From the NCBI GenBank assembly GCA_910589415.1, contig OU342630.1:5208001-5272000 (forward strand): a stretch of 64,000 bases of DNA, read 5' to 3'. This stretch comes from Malachius bipustulatus. Lineage: Eukaryota; Arthropoda; Insecta; Coleoptera; Melyridae. The notes beneath the pieces were generated by a model, which was not told the origin of the DNA, did no database searches, and saw only the letters and a program-made list of their open reading frames with translations. The translations under genes were made by a program, and so were the position numbers. Each line of letters opens with the position of its first letter. Within the stretch, counting starts at the first letter, position 1. Below are positions 11,328-22,607 of the stretch, piece by piece.

Positions 11328-14300
11328 CTATTCGTCGCTTTTCGGCGGGTCTTCGCCTCGATAAGCCTTCAAATCTTTAGAATGCCAGCGACCTAGGGGA
11401 TTGCCTTCTTGGTCCTGTAATTCGTACACTAATTTAGACACTACTTTAGATATCCGGCATAGTACGAATTTTGGGGCCAATTTAGCAGCAAAATTCTTTG
11501 CGGCATTCGAAAGTGGGTAGGTATGTTTCCAGACGAGGTCACCCTCGGTGAAAACATCGGGGCGCTTGCGTAAGTCGTAATGTTTCTTACTTACTTCGTA
11601 AGCTTTCTTAAGCCTATCACGTATATCGCTGAAGATAGGAGGTAATTTAGATATGTCTTGTTCTCGATGAACATAAGACAGATCATCAGGTAATTCTAGA
11701 TAATTATCTGAGACTGGACCGTAAAAGGTTCCGTCTACAGGGACATTTCTAGCGAAAAGTAGGAAAGCTGGAGCGTGTTTAGTAACTTCGCTCACCGATA
11801 AGTTAATTGCTTGTGCAATTTTATAAACATTTTTATCCCAATCTTTATGATTGTCACGGATGTAAGATGAGATGGCTGTAAGGATGGTACGATTCGTTCT
11901 CTCGGTCGGATTCACCTGAGATAAATGCCTGGCGCTATACCACAAATTAACTTCGTAGTTTTTCAGCAAATTAGTGAATAGACTGCTTTTAAAAATTTGA
12001 GCGTTGTCGCAAAGCAGAATCTGGGGCACACCGAAAATTAAGAACACTTGGTTCTCAAGAAATTTTGTAACGGCAGCTGCTGTAGCATTAGGCATTGGTT
12101 TAACCAAAACGAATTTCGAAAACCAATCAGTGACGACTAAAAGTTGGGTGTTTCTAGCCTTGGATCGAGGGAAAGGTCCCATGAAGTCGATAGAGAGAAA
12201 TTGGAAGGGAAAATTGATTTTCTTATAATTACCCATGAGTCCTACGCGAGCAGTGTTTGGGGCTTTGTGTGCACCACAAACCTGGCAGTTTCTCACGTAC
12301 TTTTTGACTGAGATAATCATTTTGGGCCAATAATAAACTTCAGATATTCTTGCCAAAGTTTTGCTTACTCCAAAATGTGCAGAAGTTGGAGGGTCATGGA
12401 ATTGAGCAATTATTTCCTCCCGGTTAGGAGTAGGGACAACAATTTTCCAATCAGATAGGTTAGACACGACTTCCACTCGAGGCTTAACATGTTTATAAAG
12501 AATATTATCTTTGATGGTAAAGTCAGGGTATTTCTCAGGAAACTCGGTAACTTTGGAGACCATGTCTTTATACCAATCATCAGGTACAAAGTTTTGAAGA
12601 GAGATAGAAGAAATAGAACGGGAAAGATAGTCTGCAGGGACATTGCAAGTGCCTTTTCGATGTTTAATGTCGAAATCAAACTGGCTGAGGCGTAAACACC
12701 ATCTAGCTACGCGACCCATAGGATCTTTTAACGTGCGAAGCCAGAGAAGAGAGGCATGATCGGTGTAAACTGTAAAATTTGCACCTTCGACATAAGGGCG
12801 AAAATATTCTATTCCAAAGAGGATCCCTAAACATTCTCTTTCGGTAACGGTGTATTTCTTCTCGGCTTTCGAGAGCATTCGACTAGCAAAAGCAATGGGG
12901 TGTTCAAAATCTCCCTCAAGTTGAAAAAGCACCGCACCTAACCCGAAATCACTTGCATCCGTCTGTATGCAAAAGGGCTTCGAGAAATCTGGGCTAGCTA
13001 GAACGGGAGCTGTAGTTAGTCGTTCCTTGAGAAGTTTAAAAGCTTGATCAGCTTCTGAGTTCCAAGTTATTGACTGTCCCTTTTTTCGGTTATGCAGCAG
13101 AGCTGAGATAGGAGCACTGATTGTAGAAAAATCCTTTATGAAACGCCTATAATATTGTAAGATACCTAGGACGTGTCTTACTCCAGTGGTGTTATGAGGA
13201 ACAGGGGACTCAATAATCGATTTAACTTTCTCTTCACTAACTCGCAATCCGTTTCTATCGATAATAAAACCCAAAAAGGAGAGAGAATCTCGACAGAAGT
13301 GACATTTGTCGAAGTTGACAGTAAGATTAGCGTCTTTTAAACGCTCGTATACTTCCCTTAAAATTTCCAGATGTTTCTCGAAACTATTCGTGGCGATAAT
13401 TATATCGTCAAGATAAACAAAAACAAATGGCTCCAAAGCTGGACCTAAAATTGTGTCCATAAGTCGTTGCTGGGTTTGAGCACTGTTTCTCAGTCCGAAA
13501 GGCATTCGTCGGAATTGGAATAAACCTCTCCCGGGAACTACAAAAGCGGTCTTTGGGCGGGATTCTTCGTCCAAAGGAACTTGAAAGAAAGCCTGCTTTA
13601 AGTCGATAGAGGTAAGGTAATTAGCATCTTTGAGCTTGCTCAAGATAGTATCGATTCTAGGCAGGGGATATGAGTCATGTGTGGTGATCTCGTTTAGTTT
13701 CCGACCATCAAAACACATACGGTATGTTTTGTCTTTCTTGCGGACCAAAAGAACAGGGGACACCCAAGGAGAATTACTTTTTTCGACAATTTCTAACTTA
13801 AGTAATTTATCTACCTCTTCATTCAGATATTGTTGAAGGGTTGGAGATAATGGATATTGTCTCTGTCTAAAAGGCTTAGCGTCTTTTGTTTCTATGGAAT
13901 GGCATAGCACATTGGTTTCAGGGAGTATATCAACACGGGCCAAACTTTTGAATTTGTCTATCGTCGATTCAAGTCTAGACAGGTCAGTAGGAGGTAAACA
14001 AGAGATATCCTGAATCTTATTGATAGCGCAAACCTTAAGTTCATTAGGTAAGACAGAAGATAATGAAGACGAAGGATCACCGGGATGAACTTCGAAAGAT
14101 TCATTTACGAAATTAATCATCATGTTGAAAATACGAGCTACGTCTATTCCCAAGATAATTTGTGGTGAAATGGAAGATACCACATGGAATTGAACTTTCT
14201 TTGTGACGTCATCTATGGTCAGGTCAAGTTCAATTATGTCGATAACAGATAGAGGGGAGCCGTCAGCATTTTTCAGGGAACACAACAAATCCGAATTTTT

Positions 14301-14795
14301 GGAAGGGATGGGTAGTTCACCCAGAACTTCCTGCATGGTTTCCAAATCACAAACAGAGATATTGGCGCCGGTGTCAAAGAGGGCTGTATAAGGTACGTCA
14401 CACATTTTGACTGCTATAAATGGTCTATTGTCAACAGGGTTAGATAATAAGATTGGAGCTATTACAGGTATTAAAGGGTCAGCACTTGGTTTAGGTATGT
14501 CCTTTTTGGGAGGTATTCGAAAAGATTCGAAAAAGTTTGCAACTTTTTGCAACCATGATTTCCACTGTTCCTTTTGGATAGTGAAATCAACAAGATAACT
14601 GGAAGATACTAGTGCTGGTCTTTTGGAGAGGGAGGAGACTGATCGTCCTTTGACTTCAAGCTCTTTTCTACAAGGGCTTGCTTTGGGCGGCTTGTCTCTT
14701 GTTGTCGCACTGCACCCTGTTGTGCAACTTCGTCGTTTTTTGAACGAGAAGTGACTTTGAGAGAGTTCAGGAAATCTGCCGAACATGAGGGGCAT
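11328..14795 (-). CDS. pol: Element B pol polyprotein: protease, RT, RNase H, integrase
   Basis: 1155 codons counted from the first ATG in the frame. The protein is probably made by -1 frameshifting from gag at 14735-14741, not from that ATG. Protease: DTG at residues 141-143. RT: about 310-500, with YLDD at 461-464 and the FRRMPFGLRNSA region before it. RNase H: TDASDFG near 612, TERE near 651, and D679. Integrase: zinc ligands H800, H807, C837, C840, and catalytic D870, D930, E965. The C-terminal tail follows. All catalytic residues are present and there are no stops. Enzymes for reverse transcription and integration of the element. Ty3/Gypsy domain order (RT before integrase). Confidence 0.95.
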   Translation of the reverse strand: MPLMFGRFPELSQSHFSFKKRRSCTTGCSATTRDKPPKASPCRKELEVKGRSVSSLSKRPALVSSSYLVDFTIQKEQWKSWLQKVANFFESFRIPPKKDIPKPSADPLIPVIAPILLSNPVDNRPFIAVKMCDVPYTALFDTGANISVCDLETMQEVLGELPIPSKNSDLLCSLKNADGSPLSVIDIIELDLTIDDVTKKVQFHVVSSISPQIILGIDVARIFNMMINFVNESFEVHPGDPSSSLSSVLPNELKVCAINKIQDISCLPPTDLSRLESTIDKFKSLARVDILPETNVLCHSIETKDAKPFRQRQYPLSPTLQQYLNEEVDKLLKLEIVEKSNSPWVSPVLLVRKKDKTYRMCFDGRKLNEITTHDSYPLPRIDTILSKLKDANYLTSIDLKQAFFQVPLDEESRPKTAFVVPGRGLFQFRRMPFGLRNSAQTQQRLMDTILGPALEPFVFVYLDDIIIATNSFEKHLEILREVYERLKDANLTVNFDKCHFCRDSLSFLGFIIDRNGLRVSEEKVKSIIESPVPHNTTGVRHVLGILQYYRRFIKDFSTISAPISALLHNRKKGQSITWNSEADQAFKLLKERLTTAPVLASPDFSKPFCIQTDASDFGLGAVLFQLEGDFEHPIAFASRMLSKAEKKYTVTERECLGILFGIEYFRPYVEGANFTVYTDHASLLWLRTLKDPMGRVARWCLRLSQFDFDIKHRKGTCNVPADYLSRSISSISLQNFVPDDWYKDMVSKVTEFPEKYPDFTIKDNILYKHVKPRVEVVSNLSDWKIVVPTPNREEIIAQFHDPPTSAHFGVSKTLARISEVYYWPKMIISVKKYVRNCQVCGAHKAPNTARVGLMGNYKKINFPFQFLSIDFMGPFPRSKARNTQLLVVTDWFSKFVLVKPMPNATAAAVTKFLENQVFLIFGVPQILLCDNAQIFKSSLFTNLLKNYEVNLWYSARHLSQVNPTERTNRTILTAISSYIRDNHKDWDKNVYKIAQAINLSVSEVTKHAPAFLLFARNVPVDGTFYGPVSDNYLELPDDLSYVHREQDISKLPPIFSDIRDRLKKAYEVSKKHYDLRKRPDVFTEGDLVWKHTYPLSNAAKNFAAKLAPKFVLCRISKVVSKLVYELQDQEGNPLGRWHSKDLKAYRGEDPPKSDE

Positions 14796-16039
14796 TTAGA
14801 CTTGTAGACATTTTTATGGCCACAGCCATAACAAAAAACTTTTCTAGGGAGATTACACCTTACATAGGTATGACCTTTGTTGGAACAATTCCAACAGGTG
14901 ACTGCAGAAAGGTTAGTAACAGGGATCTTGGTGTTACTAGGTGTAGGTGCACCTTTAGTTGGTGTGCCTCTGGCTTTACGAGAAGAGAAAGAAGCTGGTT
15001 CTCCAGAACATGCTAGGTCAGAATTTAAGAGACTTTGAACCTTCTTAGAGGGAGGGGGACGATATTGTTGGATAATAGTCCTATTATCTTCTAACTTCTT
15101 TCCGATGGAAATTATGTCCTGAATGTTGTTTACCTCAACAAGGGCAAGATGATTTTGGAAATAAGGATGAAGATTTTTCTTGATTATTTTAAATTGTTCC
15201 ACTTCTGATGGAGGAGTGGATAATCTCTTAAATAATCCTTGCATCGAGGCAACATAGATAGCAACTAACTCAAATTCACCATGAGTCCTTTGTTTGATTT
15301 CCTCTAATAGGTCATCATCGTAAGAGAGGGGGAGAAAAGTAAATTTCAATTTATTCTTAAGATCTTCCCAAGAAATAATTGAGCTGGCAACACTGCGAAA
15401 CCAAATCAGGGCCTTGTCTTCAAAAAGATCCATTGCAGAATCAAAAAGATCACGGTCTGTGACATTTCTCGACCTTTGAAGTTCTTTGACCTTTTCTAGA
15501 AATTGGATCAAATTATCCTTAGAAGAGCCAGAAAATTTAATATTCCATTTATAAACTGGAACACTAGGTCTAGAATGAGTGGAGACAGTAGAGCTTGATG
15601 CACTCTGGGAATTGGGTGAGTTATCAGTTTGGTCTAGGGACTGGTCGTTTTTCAGAAGCCATTGACCTTCTAATTCTAGAGCCTCAGAAAATAAATCATC
15701 AGCTAAAGCTTTTGCTTCAGGATCTTGATCAAGTTTGAATCTATTGATTCTAGAGATCACATGATTCAGACGACATTGAATTCTTTGACAGATAGGGTCA
15801 TTAAGAGACAAGGGAGCGTCCTGTATTTTGATTTTCAAATCTGCAAGAGTCTTTTTCACCTCTGCAGAATCTTTGTCAAAAGGGTAGACAGATTCGGAAA
15901 TAGAAAGAGAATTTTCTTCCCTATTTAACAGGGCACGAAATTGAATTCGTCTTTTCTCCTGTGTATTAAATGGGACTTGTTTTCTAATCGCTATTTCATA
16001 AGCGAGTTCTTCACTTAATAAAGCTTGAACGGGATTCAT
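14609..16039 (-). CDS. gag: Element B gag
   Basis: 476 codons from ATG at 16037-16039. The N-terminal 160 residues are charged and Ser-rich. A Ty3-type capsid region follows from about 163 (VYKWNIKFSG...) to about 325. Two Cys-rich motifs near the C-terminus bind nucleic acid: C382-X2-C-X4-H-X4-C395 is a normal CCHC knuckle, and the second (C403, C406 ... C416, C419) is a variant. Structural protein of the virus-like particle. Overlaps pol by 187 nt. Confidence 0.92.
   Translation of the reverse strand: MNPVQALLSEELAYEIAIRKQVPFNTQEKRRIQFRALLNREENSLSISESVYPFDKDSAEVKKTLADLKIKIQDAPLSLNDPICQRIQCRLNHVISRINRFKLDQDPEAKALADDLFSEALELEGQWLLKNDQSLDQTDNSPNSQSASSSTVSTHSRPSVPVYKWNIKFSGSSKDNLIQFLEKVKELQRSRNVTDRDLFDSAMDLFEDKALIWFRSVASSIISWEDLKNKLKFTFLPLSYDDDLLEEIKQRTHGEFELVAIYVASMQGLFKRLSTPPSEVEQFKIIKKNLHPYFQNHLALVEVNNIQDIISIGKKLEDNRTIIQQYRPPPSKKVQSLLNSDLACSGEPASFSSRKARGTPTKGAPTPSNTKIPVTNLSAVTCWNCSNKGHTYVRCNLPRKVFCYGCGHKNVYKSKCPSCSADFLNSLKVTSRSKNDEVAQQGAVRQQETSRPKQALVEKSLKSKDDQSPPSPKDQH
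14735..14741 (-). promoter_or_regulatory. -1 ribosomal frameshift site A AAA AAC (gag to pol, element B)
   Basis: On the minus strand AAAAAAC lies so that gag codons read TCA AAA AAC, which is exactly the X XXY YYZ phasing. Pol is open in the -1 frame at this point. Eight nt downstream is a perfect 5-bp hairpin, TGCAC loop AACAGG GTGCA, which could stimulate slippage. Gag continues 40-odd codons past the site. Confidence 0.8.
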
Positions 16040-16736
16040 GATTGAAATCTACTAAAGTCGGTAAGGTAGGGATCGTAAAAGCTATGTGACGCTATGGTGT
16101 ATCTTTACACGTAAAGAATTCGTTTTCTACGTTTGACGTAAAGAATGCTAGGGATACGTCGCAACACTGCTCGTAGCTTTAGCGCTTGTCGGCACTATCA
16201 TCAACAGCTGACTGGAGAGTCAAAGATTAATGGAAACCTAACCTAACTTAATGAGAAAATGGTAAGGTAATTTTCAGGGAAAGATTTTTGGATACAGTTT
16301 TCAAAGACAGCTTAACTACAGAGCTCTCGTATCGAGTATCCTCTCCGTACGGAATTAAGCTTCTCTAAAACTTGCTCGAGACATCGCGACGGTATAATCA
16401 ACCACTCCGTAAAGCTCCCTGACGGGTTACCCTTTAGCGGCAGTGTAGCGGTAAGAAAAAGTAGGTATTTTCGCGACACGGCACTTTGCACAAAGATAAT
16501 TAGGTAGGTACACATATATTAGGAAACAATAATGCTTAAAACTAAGTCATGCAAAAGCTTTCAATAAAAAATTCATGCAGTAAGCAACAAGAGAAATTTA
16601 TATAAATATCAAGTGATATCGCAGACAAATCGTAAAGTTCAAATAATTATGAGATTTATTTCATGAAAATCCTAGATACATAAAAGCCAAATAAGATAAA
16701 GATAAATTGGGTTTCTAAACCAAAGAAGTAATCGTT
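16040..16736 (-). other. Element B 5' leader
   Basis: About 700 nt between PBS and the gag start. No gene. The short open frame at 16312-16515 is not supported. The stretch 16140-16260 and its A counterpart (20340-20450) are moderately conserved. Confidence 0.6.
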
Positions 16737-16754
16737 CCACACCGGGGAGTGCCA
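16737..16754 (-). other. Element B primer binding site
   Basis: The minus strand reads TGGCACTCCCCGGTGTGG, starting 2 nt after the 5' LTR. The start TGG pairs with a tRNA CCA end. The implied acceptor strand is GGGGAGT with discriminator G. I could not assign the tRNA. Element A uses the same site. Confidence 0.75.
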
Positions 16755-16756
16755 AT

Positions 16757-18380
16757 TGCTGCGCTCGGGCTAATTAGATTAGGCTCTGGGCCAATTAAAA
16801 TGATTCTTGGCCAATTAAAATTCGATCGTTGTTGAAATAATTGCCGACTTACCTTCGTTGGGCCGAAGTATTAATTGATGCACCAAAATCTCACCCAGAT
16901 TTCGTGCGACTGTGGTAACATCAGCAGCATAAAGCGGTACGGTTTAATTTCCTCTAAGATAAAAGATAGTGGGATGCCAGTGCCTTATGATTTTTGAATA
17001 ATTGATCTAAAGTAACCTGAACTATAAAGGCATCAAAATTCACTCAGGTTATGAGATGTTAACTATTTCTAACTACTGTAGTATCTACCTACTGAATAAT
17101 AAAGTTGATCTTTTAATGAAAAGTATATTTATGAATTCTGTTTACAAAATAACTTATTGAAATTCTATGGTTATGAAATTACTAATTAATTGATCATGAA
17201 GTTAATTGCAAAATATCTCATTTAACAGTTTAACTGGTAGAGAAAATAATAGATCTATTTTTCCTTCACATAAAAAGTGACAAATTCATTTCAAGCATTA
17301 CTTGAATAATAATGGTAATAATTGTATATCAGGTATTTCATAGTTATTATTAATATAAGTTTTAATTAATAAAACCTCAATCTCGCGACGAGATAAGGCA
17401 ATAGAACGACACAAAATTCCTAACAGATTTCTCTGATATCACTCTGAGCAATAAAAGGTTATGTCACACTTTGCTTACTGATACGACATTTGCCTTCCTT
17501 GGAATGTCGTGCCGAGACTGGAGAGCGGGGCCCTGGACGAAATCTCAGGATAAGAGACCGTGGTCTCCCTCTGGGGTGGCAGAAAGACTGGTGGATGGGG
17601 TCGTGTCCCGTGGGAACACGTGCCTAGCACTGGTGGCGTGGTCGTCCTTCGAGGTTAGATGAAACTCGAAAATATGGGGCTACGAATGATGAGATCCAGT
17701 ATTCATGGGCAGATAGTAGCAAAACCTTCAGATAATGTAAGGGATTCCTTCCATAAAAGCGGATATTCAGATGTAGAGATGGTGGAAACCAATATGGCGT
17801 CCGTGAAGACAGGTGGGGTTCTACTCCGTAGATAGGTTTTCCGACGAGATAAGATAGTGCCCCAATTGATAGGGTAGGTAGAAAGAACTATAACAATATA
17901 TAAACTCTATTAGAGAAAGTTTCAGATAGTTTGAACAATTTACTTACCCTATTTATATAGGTTCTTTTAGATAAAGAGAAAAGGTAGGGGTGCGACTGGT
18001 CGCTTCAAGCACCGAGATTGGAAGATGGCCGAGCCTGTTCCAGACTCGCGAAAAGGACCAATCCTTTTGCGCAACTCAAAAGGGTGTTAGTTCATCTTCC
18101 TAAACTACATCACAGCGACATCTGTGTTTCTAGTTAATCGAAAAGGAAGATTGTAAGAGAAAGAAGTTACAGATTGTACTACAAGGTAGGGATCTTGAAC
18201 TTGCCTAGTTTAGTTAGTTTTACCACTCGGCAACAGGTGGCGATGTTGGATCGAAATTCATGTTTCAATCAAATAAAGTGGCTAGGCGGACACCTTTATA
18301 GTAGGGATTTAGACAATGATATCTTATTTAATAATATTAAATGAAGCTAATTAAAGAATAAAACCTTTAACGACGTTACA
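16757..18380 (-). repeat. Element B 5' LTR
   Basis: Twin of 7385-9008. The promoter for the element should lie here on the minus strand, but I could not place a TATA box with confidence. Confidence 0.95.
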
Positions 18381-18993
18381 ATACCACATGGAATTGTACT
18401 TTCTTTGTGACGTCATCTATGGTCAGATCAAGTTCAATTATGTCGATAACAGATAGAGGGGAACCATCGGCATTTTTCAGAGAACATAATAAATCAGAAT
18501 TTTTGGAAGGGACGGGTAGTTCGCCCAAAACTTCCTGCATGGTTTCCAAATCACAAACAGAGATATTGGCGCCGGTGTCAAAGAGGGCTGTATAAGGTAC
18601 GTCACACATTTTGACAGCTATAAATGGTCTATTGTCAACAGGGTTAGATAATAAGATTGGAGCTACGACAGTTATTAAAGAGTCAGCACTTATTGGTTTA
18701 GGTATGTCCTTTTTAGGAGGTATTCGAAAAGATTCGAAAAAGTATGCAACTTTTTGCAACCATGATTTCCACTGTTCCTTTTGAATAGTGAAATCAACAA
18801 GATAACTGGAAGATATTAGTGCTGGTCTTTTGGAGAGGGAGGAGACTGATCGTCCTTTAAGCTCTTTTCTACAAGGGCTCGCTTTGGGCGGCTTGTCTCT
18901 TGTCGCACTGCACCCTGTTGTGCAACTTCGTCGTTTTTTGAACGAGAAGTGACTTTGAGAGAGTTCAGGAAATCTGCCGAACATGAGGGGCAT
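18381..18993 (-). pseudogene. pol: Element A pol, protease portion upstream of the B insertion
   Basis: The frame runs from about 18993 to the B junction and contains the protease DTGANISVCD motif. It matches B pol residues 1 to about 206, with in-frame losses of 1 and 2 codons and a 1-codon gain. B interrupts it just after VQFHVV, and the frame resumes at 7384. Confidence 0.88.
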
Positions 18994-20226
18994 TTTGACT
19001 TGTAGACATTTTTATGACCACAGCCATAACAGAAAACTTTTCTAGGGAGATTACACCTTACATAGGTATGACCTTTGTTGGAACAATTCCAACAGGTGAC
19101 TACAGAAAGGTTAGTAACTGGGGTCTTGGTGTTACTAGGTGTAGGTGCACCTTTAGTTGGTGTGCCTCTGGCTTTACGAGAAGAGAAAGAGGCTGGTTCT
19201 CAAGAACATGCCAGGTCTGAATTTAAGAGGCTTTGAACCTTCTTAGAGGGAGGGGGACGATATTGTTGGACAATAGTCCTATTATCTTCTAACTTCTTTC
19301 CGATGGAAATTATGTCCTGAATGTTGTTTACCTCAACTAGGGCAAGATGGTTTTGGAAATAAGGGTGAAGATTTTTCTTTATTATCTTAAATTGTTCTAC
19401 TTCTGATGGAGGAGTAGATAGTCTCTTAAATCGAGGCAACATAGATAGCGACTAACTCAAATTCGCCATGAGTTCTTTGTTTGATTTCCTCTAAAAGGTC
19501 ATCATCGTAAGAGAGGGGGAGAAAAGTAATTTTCAATTTATTTTTGAGATCTTCCCAAGAAATAATTGAGCTTGCAACACTGCGAAACCAAATCAGGGCC
19601 TTGTCTTCAAAAAGATCCATAGCAGAATCGAAAAGATCACGGTCTGTGACATTTCTTGACCTTTGGAGTTCTTTGACTTTTTCTAGAAATTGGATCAAAT
19701 TATCTTTGGGGGAACCAGAAAATTTAATATTCCATTTATAAACTGGAACACTAGGTCTCGAATGAGTAGAGACAGTAGAGTTTGATGCACTCTGGGAATT
19801 GGATAAGTTATCTGTTTGATCTAGGGACTGGTCATTTTTCAAGAGCCATTGACCTTCTAATTCTAGAGCCTCAGAAAATAAAGCATCAGCTAAAACTTTT
19901 GCTTCAGGATCTTGATCAGTTTTGAATCTATTGATTCTAGAGATCACATGATTCAGACGACATTGGATTCTTTGACAGACAGGGTCATTAAGAGATAAGG
20001 GAGCGTCCTGTATTTTGATTTTCAAATCTGCAAGAGTCTTTTTCACCTCCGCAGAATCTTTGTCAAAGGGGTAGACAGATTCGGAAATAGAAAGAGAATT
20101 TTCTTCCCTATTTAACAGGGCACGAAATTGAATTCGTCTTTTCTCCTGTGTATTAAATGGGACCTGTTTTCTAATCGCTATTTCATAAGCGAGTTCTTCA
20201 CTTAATAAAGCTAGAACGGAATTCAT
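18816..20226 (-). pseudogene. gag: Element A gag (broken)
   Basis: Homologous to B gag from the ATG at 20224-20226. Compared with B it lacks 11 nt near 19432-19435, which causes a frameshift in the capsid. In the shifted frame it then reads through to a nonsense change (GGA to TGA) near 19200-19202. The zinc-knuckle region follows, and gag would end at TAA 18816-18818. The AAAAAAC slippery string is kept near 18930. Confidence 0.85.
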
Positions 20227-20954
20227 GATTGAAATCTACTAAAGTCTGTAAGGTAGGGATCGAAAAAGCTATGTGACGTTATGATGTATCTTTACGCGTA
20301 AAGAATTCGTTTTCTACGTTTGACGTAAAGAATGTAAGGAATACGTCGCAACACTGCTCGTAGCTTTAGCCAGTTGTCGGTACATTACATACAGCTGACT
20401 GGAAAGTCGGAGATTTATAGAAATCTAACCTAACTTAAATCATGAGAGATGGTAAGATAAAGATAATGTTCAGCAGGGAAAGATTTTTGGGTGCAGTTTT
20501 CAAAGACAGCTTGACTACAAAGCTCTCGTAACGAGTATCCTCTTTGTACGGAATCAAGCTTCTCTAAAACATGCTCGAGATATCTCGCGACGGTATAATC
20601 GGCCACCCCGTAAGGCTCCCTTGCGGATAAACCCTTAGCGGCTGTGTAGCGGTTAGAAAAATAAGGCATTTTCGCGGCACGGTATTTTGCACTAAGATAA
20701 TTAGGTAGGTACACATATATTAGGAAACAATAATACTTACAACTAAATCATGCAAAGCTTTCAATAAATTCATGTAGCAAGCAATAAGAGAAATTTATAT
20801 AAATATCAAGTGATATCGCAGACAAATCGTAAAGTTCAAATAATTACCAAAATTTATTATCTGAAAATCCTAGATACATAAAAGCCAAGTAAGATAAACA
20901 TAAATTGGGTTTCTAATCCAAAGAAGTAAACGTTCCACACCGGGGAGTGCCAAT
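20227..20954 (-). other. Element A 5' leader and primer binding site
   Basis: Collinear with the B leader. The PBS at about 20935-20952 reads TGGCACTCCCCGG on the minus strand, 2 nt from the 5' LTR. No gene recognised. The open frame at 20430-20714 has no conserved counterpart of the same length in B. Confidence 0.65.
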
Positions 20955-22607
20955 TGTAGCTGTCGGCTAATTAGAAATAGCTCTCGGCTAATTAAAATTC
21001 AGTCGTTGTTGAAAAACAGTTGCCGACTTACCTTCGTTAGGTCGAAGTACTGTTTAATGTCACCAAAATCTCACTCAGATTTCGTGGGACTGTAGTAACA
21101 TTAGCTACGTAAAGCGGTACGGTTTAATTACCTCTAAGATAAAAGATAGTGGGATGCCAGATGGCCTTTTAGTTTTGAATAATAGATCTTAAGTAACCTG
21201 AACTATAAAGGCATCAAAATTCACACAGGTTTTGAGATGTTAATAATTTCTAACTACTGTATCTATCTACTGAATAATAGAGTTGATTCTTTGATGAAAA
21301 GTATATTTATGAATTCTGTTTACAAAATAATTAATTGAAATTCTATGATTATGAAATACTAATTAATTGGTCATGTAGTTAGTCGTAAAATATCTCATTT
21401 AACAGTTTAACTGATGAGAAAATATAGATATCTATCTTTCCTTCACATAATAAGTGACAATTTCGTCTTAAGTATTACTTGAATAATAACTGTAATAATT
21501 GTATATCAGATATTTTAAAGTTATTATGATTATAAGCTTTAATTAATAAAACAACATCAATCTCTTGACGAGATAAGGTAATAAAAAGACATAAGACTCC
21601 TAAATGATTTCTCTGATATCACTCTGAGCAACAAGGGTTATGTCACGCTTTGCTTACTGATACGACATTTTGTTTTCCTTGAAATGTCGTGCTGAGACTG
21701 GAGAAGCGGGGCCCTGGACGAAATCACAGGAGGGGAAGACCGTGATCTCCCTCTGGGATGGCAGTAAGACAGGTGAACGGTCTCGTGTCTCGTAGATACA
21801 CGTGCCGGGCACTGGTTAGCGGGGCCGCCCTTCGAGGTTAGATGGAACTCGAAAATATGGGGCTCCGGATGTTGGGGTCCAGTATTCAGGGGCAGGTAGC
21901 AGCAAAACCTTCAGATAATGAAAGCGATTCCTTCCATAAACGTGGATATCAAAGTGTAGAAGTAAGATGAGAATCAAGATGGCATCAGTCAAGTAGATGA
22001 ATTTCTACTGCGTAGATAGGTATTACTGGGAGATAAGGCAGTACCCCATTTTATAGGGTAGGTAAAAAGAACTAGAACAATATATAAACTCTATTAGAGA
22101 AAGTTTTAGATCATTTGATCGCTTTACTTACCCAATATTAATATTGGTTCTTTAGATAAGAAAGAGGTAAGATAGGGGTGCGTCTTCTCGCTTCGAGCAC
22201 CGAGATTGGAAGATGGCCAAGCCTGTTCCGGTCTCGCGGAAGACAGACCTTTCGCGCAACTCAAAGAGACGTTAGTTAATCTTCCTAAACTACATCACAG
22301 AGACATCTATGTTTTCTGGTGACACGAAACAGACGGAAAGTTAGTCGAAGATTGTCTCGAGATAAATTTCAGATCGTATTAAAAGGTAGGGATCATGAAC
22401 TTGCCTAGTTTGGTTACTTTTACCACTCGGCAACAGGTGGCGATGCGAGCTCGAAACTCATGTTTTAGGAACTTTTATTCCTTTTCATGTTTGAATTAAA
22501 AAGGGTGACTTGGTGAATGCCTTAATACCAAGGATTTAGATAATGAGGTCCCATTTAATAATTTTAAATGGAGCTAATCGAAAGAGAAAAACCATAACAA
22601 CGTTACA
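20955..22607 (-). repeat. Element A 5' LTR
   Basis: Begins TGTAGC at 20955 and ends GTTACA at 22607, followed by TSD GATT. About 0.3% different from the 3' LTR at 435-2086. Confidence 0.93.

Larger units (their letters stand above)
7385..18380 (-). mobile_element. Element B: intact, very young Ty3/Gypsy LTR retrotransposon
   Basis: 10,996 bp, flanked by the 4-bp duplication ATAC (7381-7384 and 18381-18384). LTRs are 1624 bp each, at a constant offset of 9372, and identical wherever I compared them. Gag (476 codons) and pol (1155 codons) are uninterrupted and joined by a slippery heptamer. PBS, PPT and the long noncoding 3' region match element A, so B inserted into a relative of its own family. 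By sequence alone it looks potentially autonomous. Confidence 0.95.
435..22607 (-). mobile_element. Element A: Ty3/Gypsy LTR retrotransposon with long LTRs, itself interrupted by B
   Basis: Flanked by the 4-bp duplication GATT (431-434 and 22608-22611). LTRs are 1652 and 1653 bp, begin TG and end CA, and differ by about five substitutions and one 1-nt indel. Without B the element is about 11.2 kb, in the order 5' LTR (right), PBS, gag, protease-RT-RNase H-integrase, long noncoding region, PPT, 3' LTR. Gag and pol carry several inactivating changes. The pol type, the long LTRs and the 4-bp TSD recall the Osvaldo/Ulysses group, but I cannot prove the clade without a tree. Confidence 0.92.
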
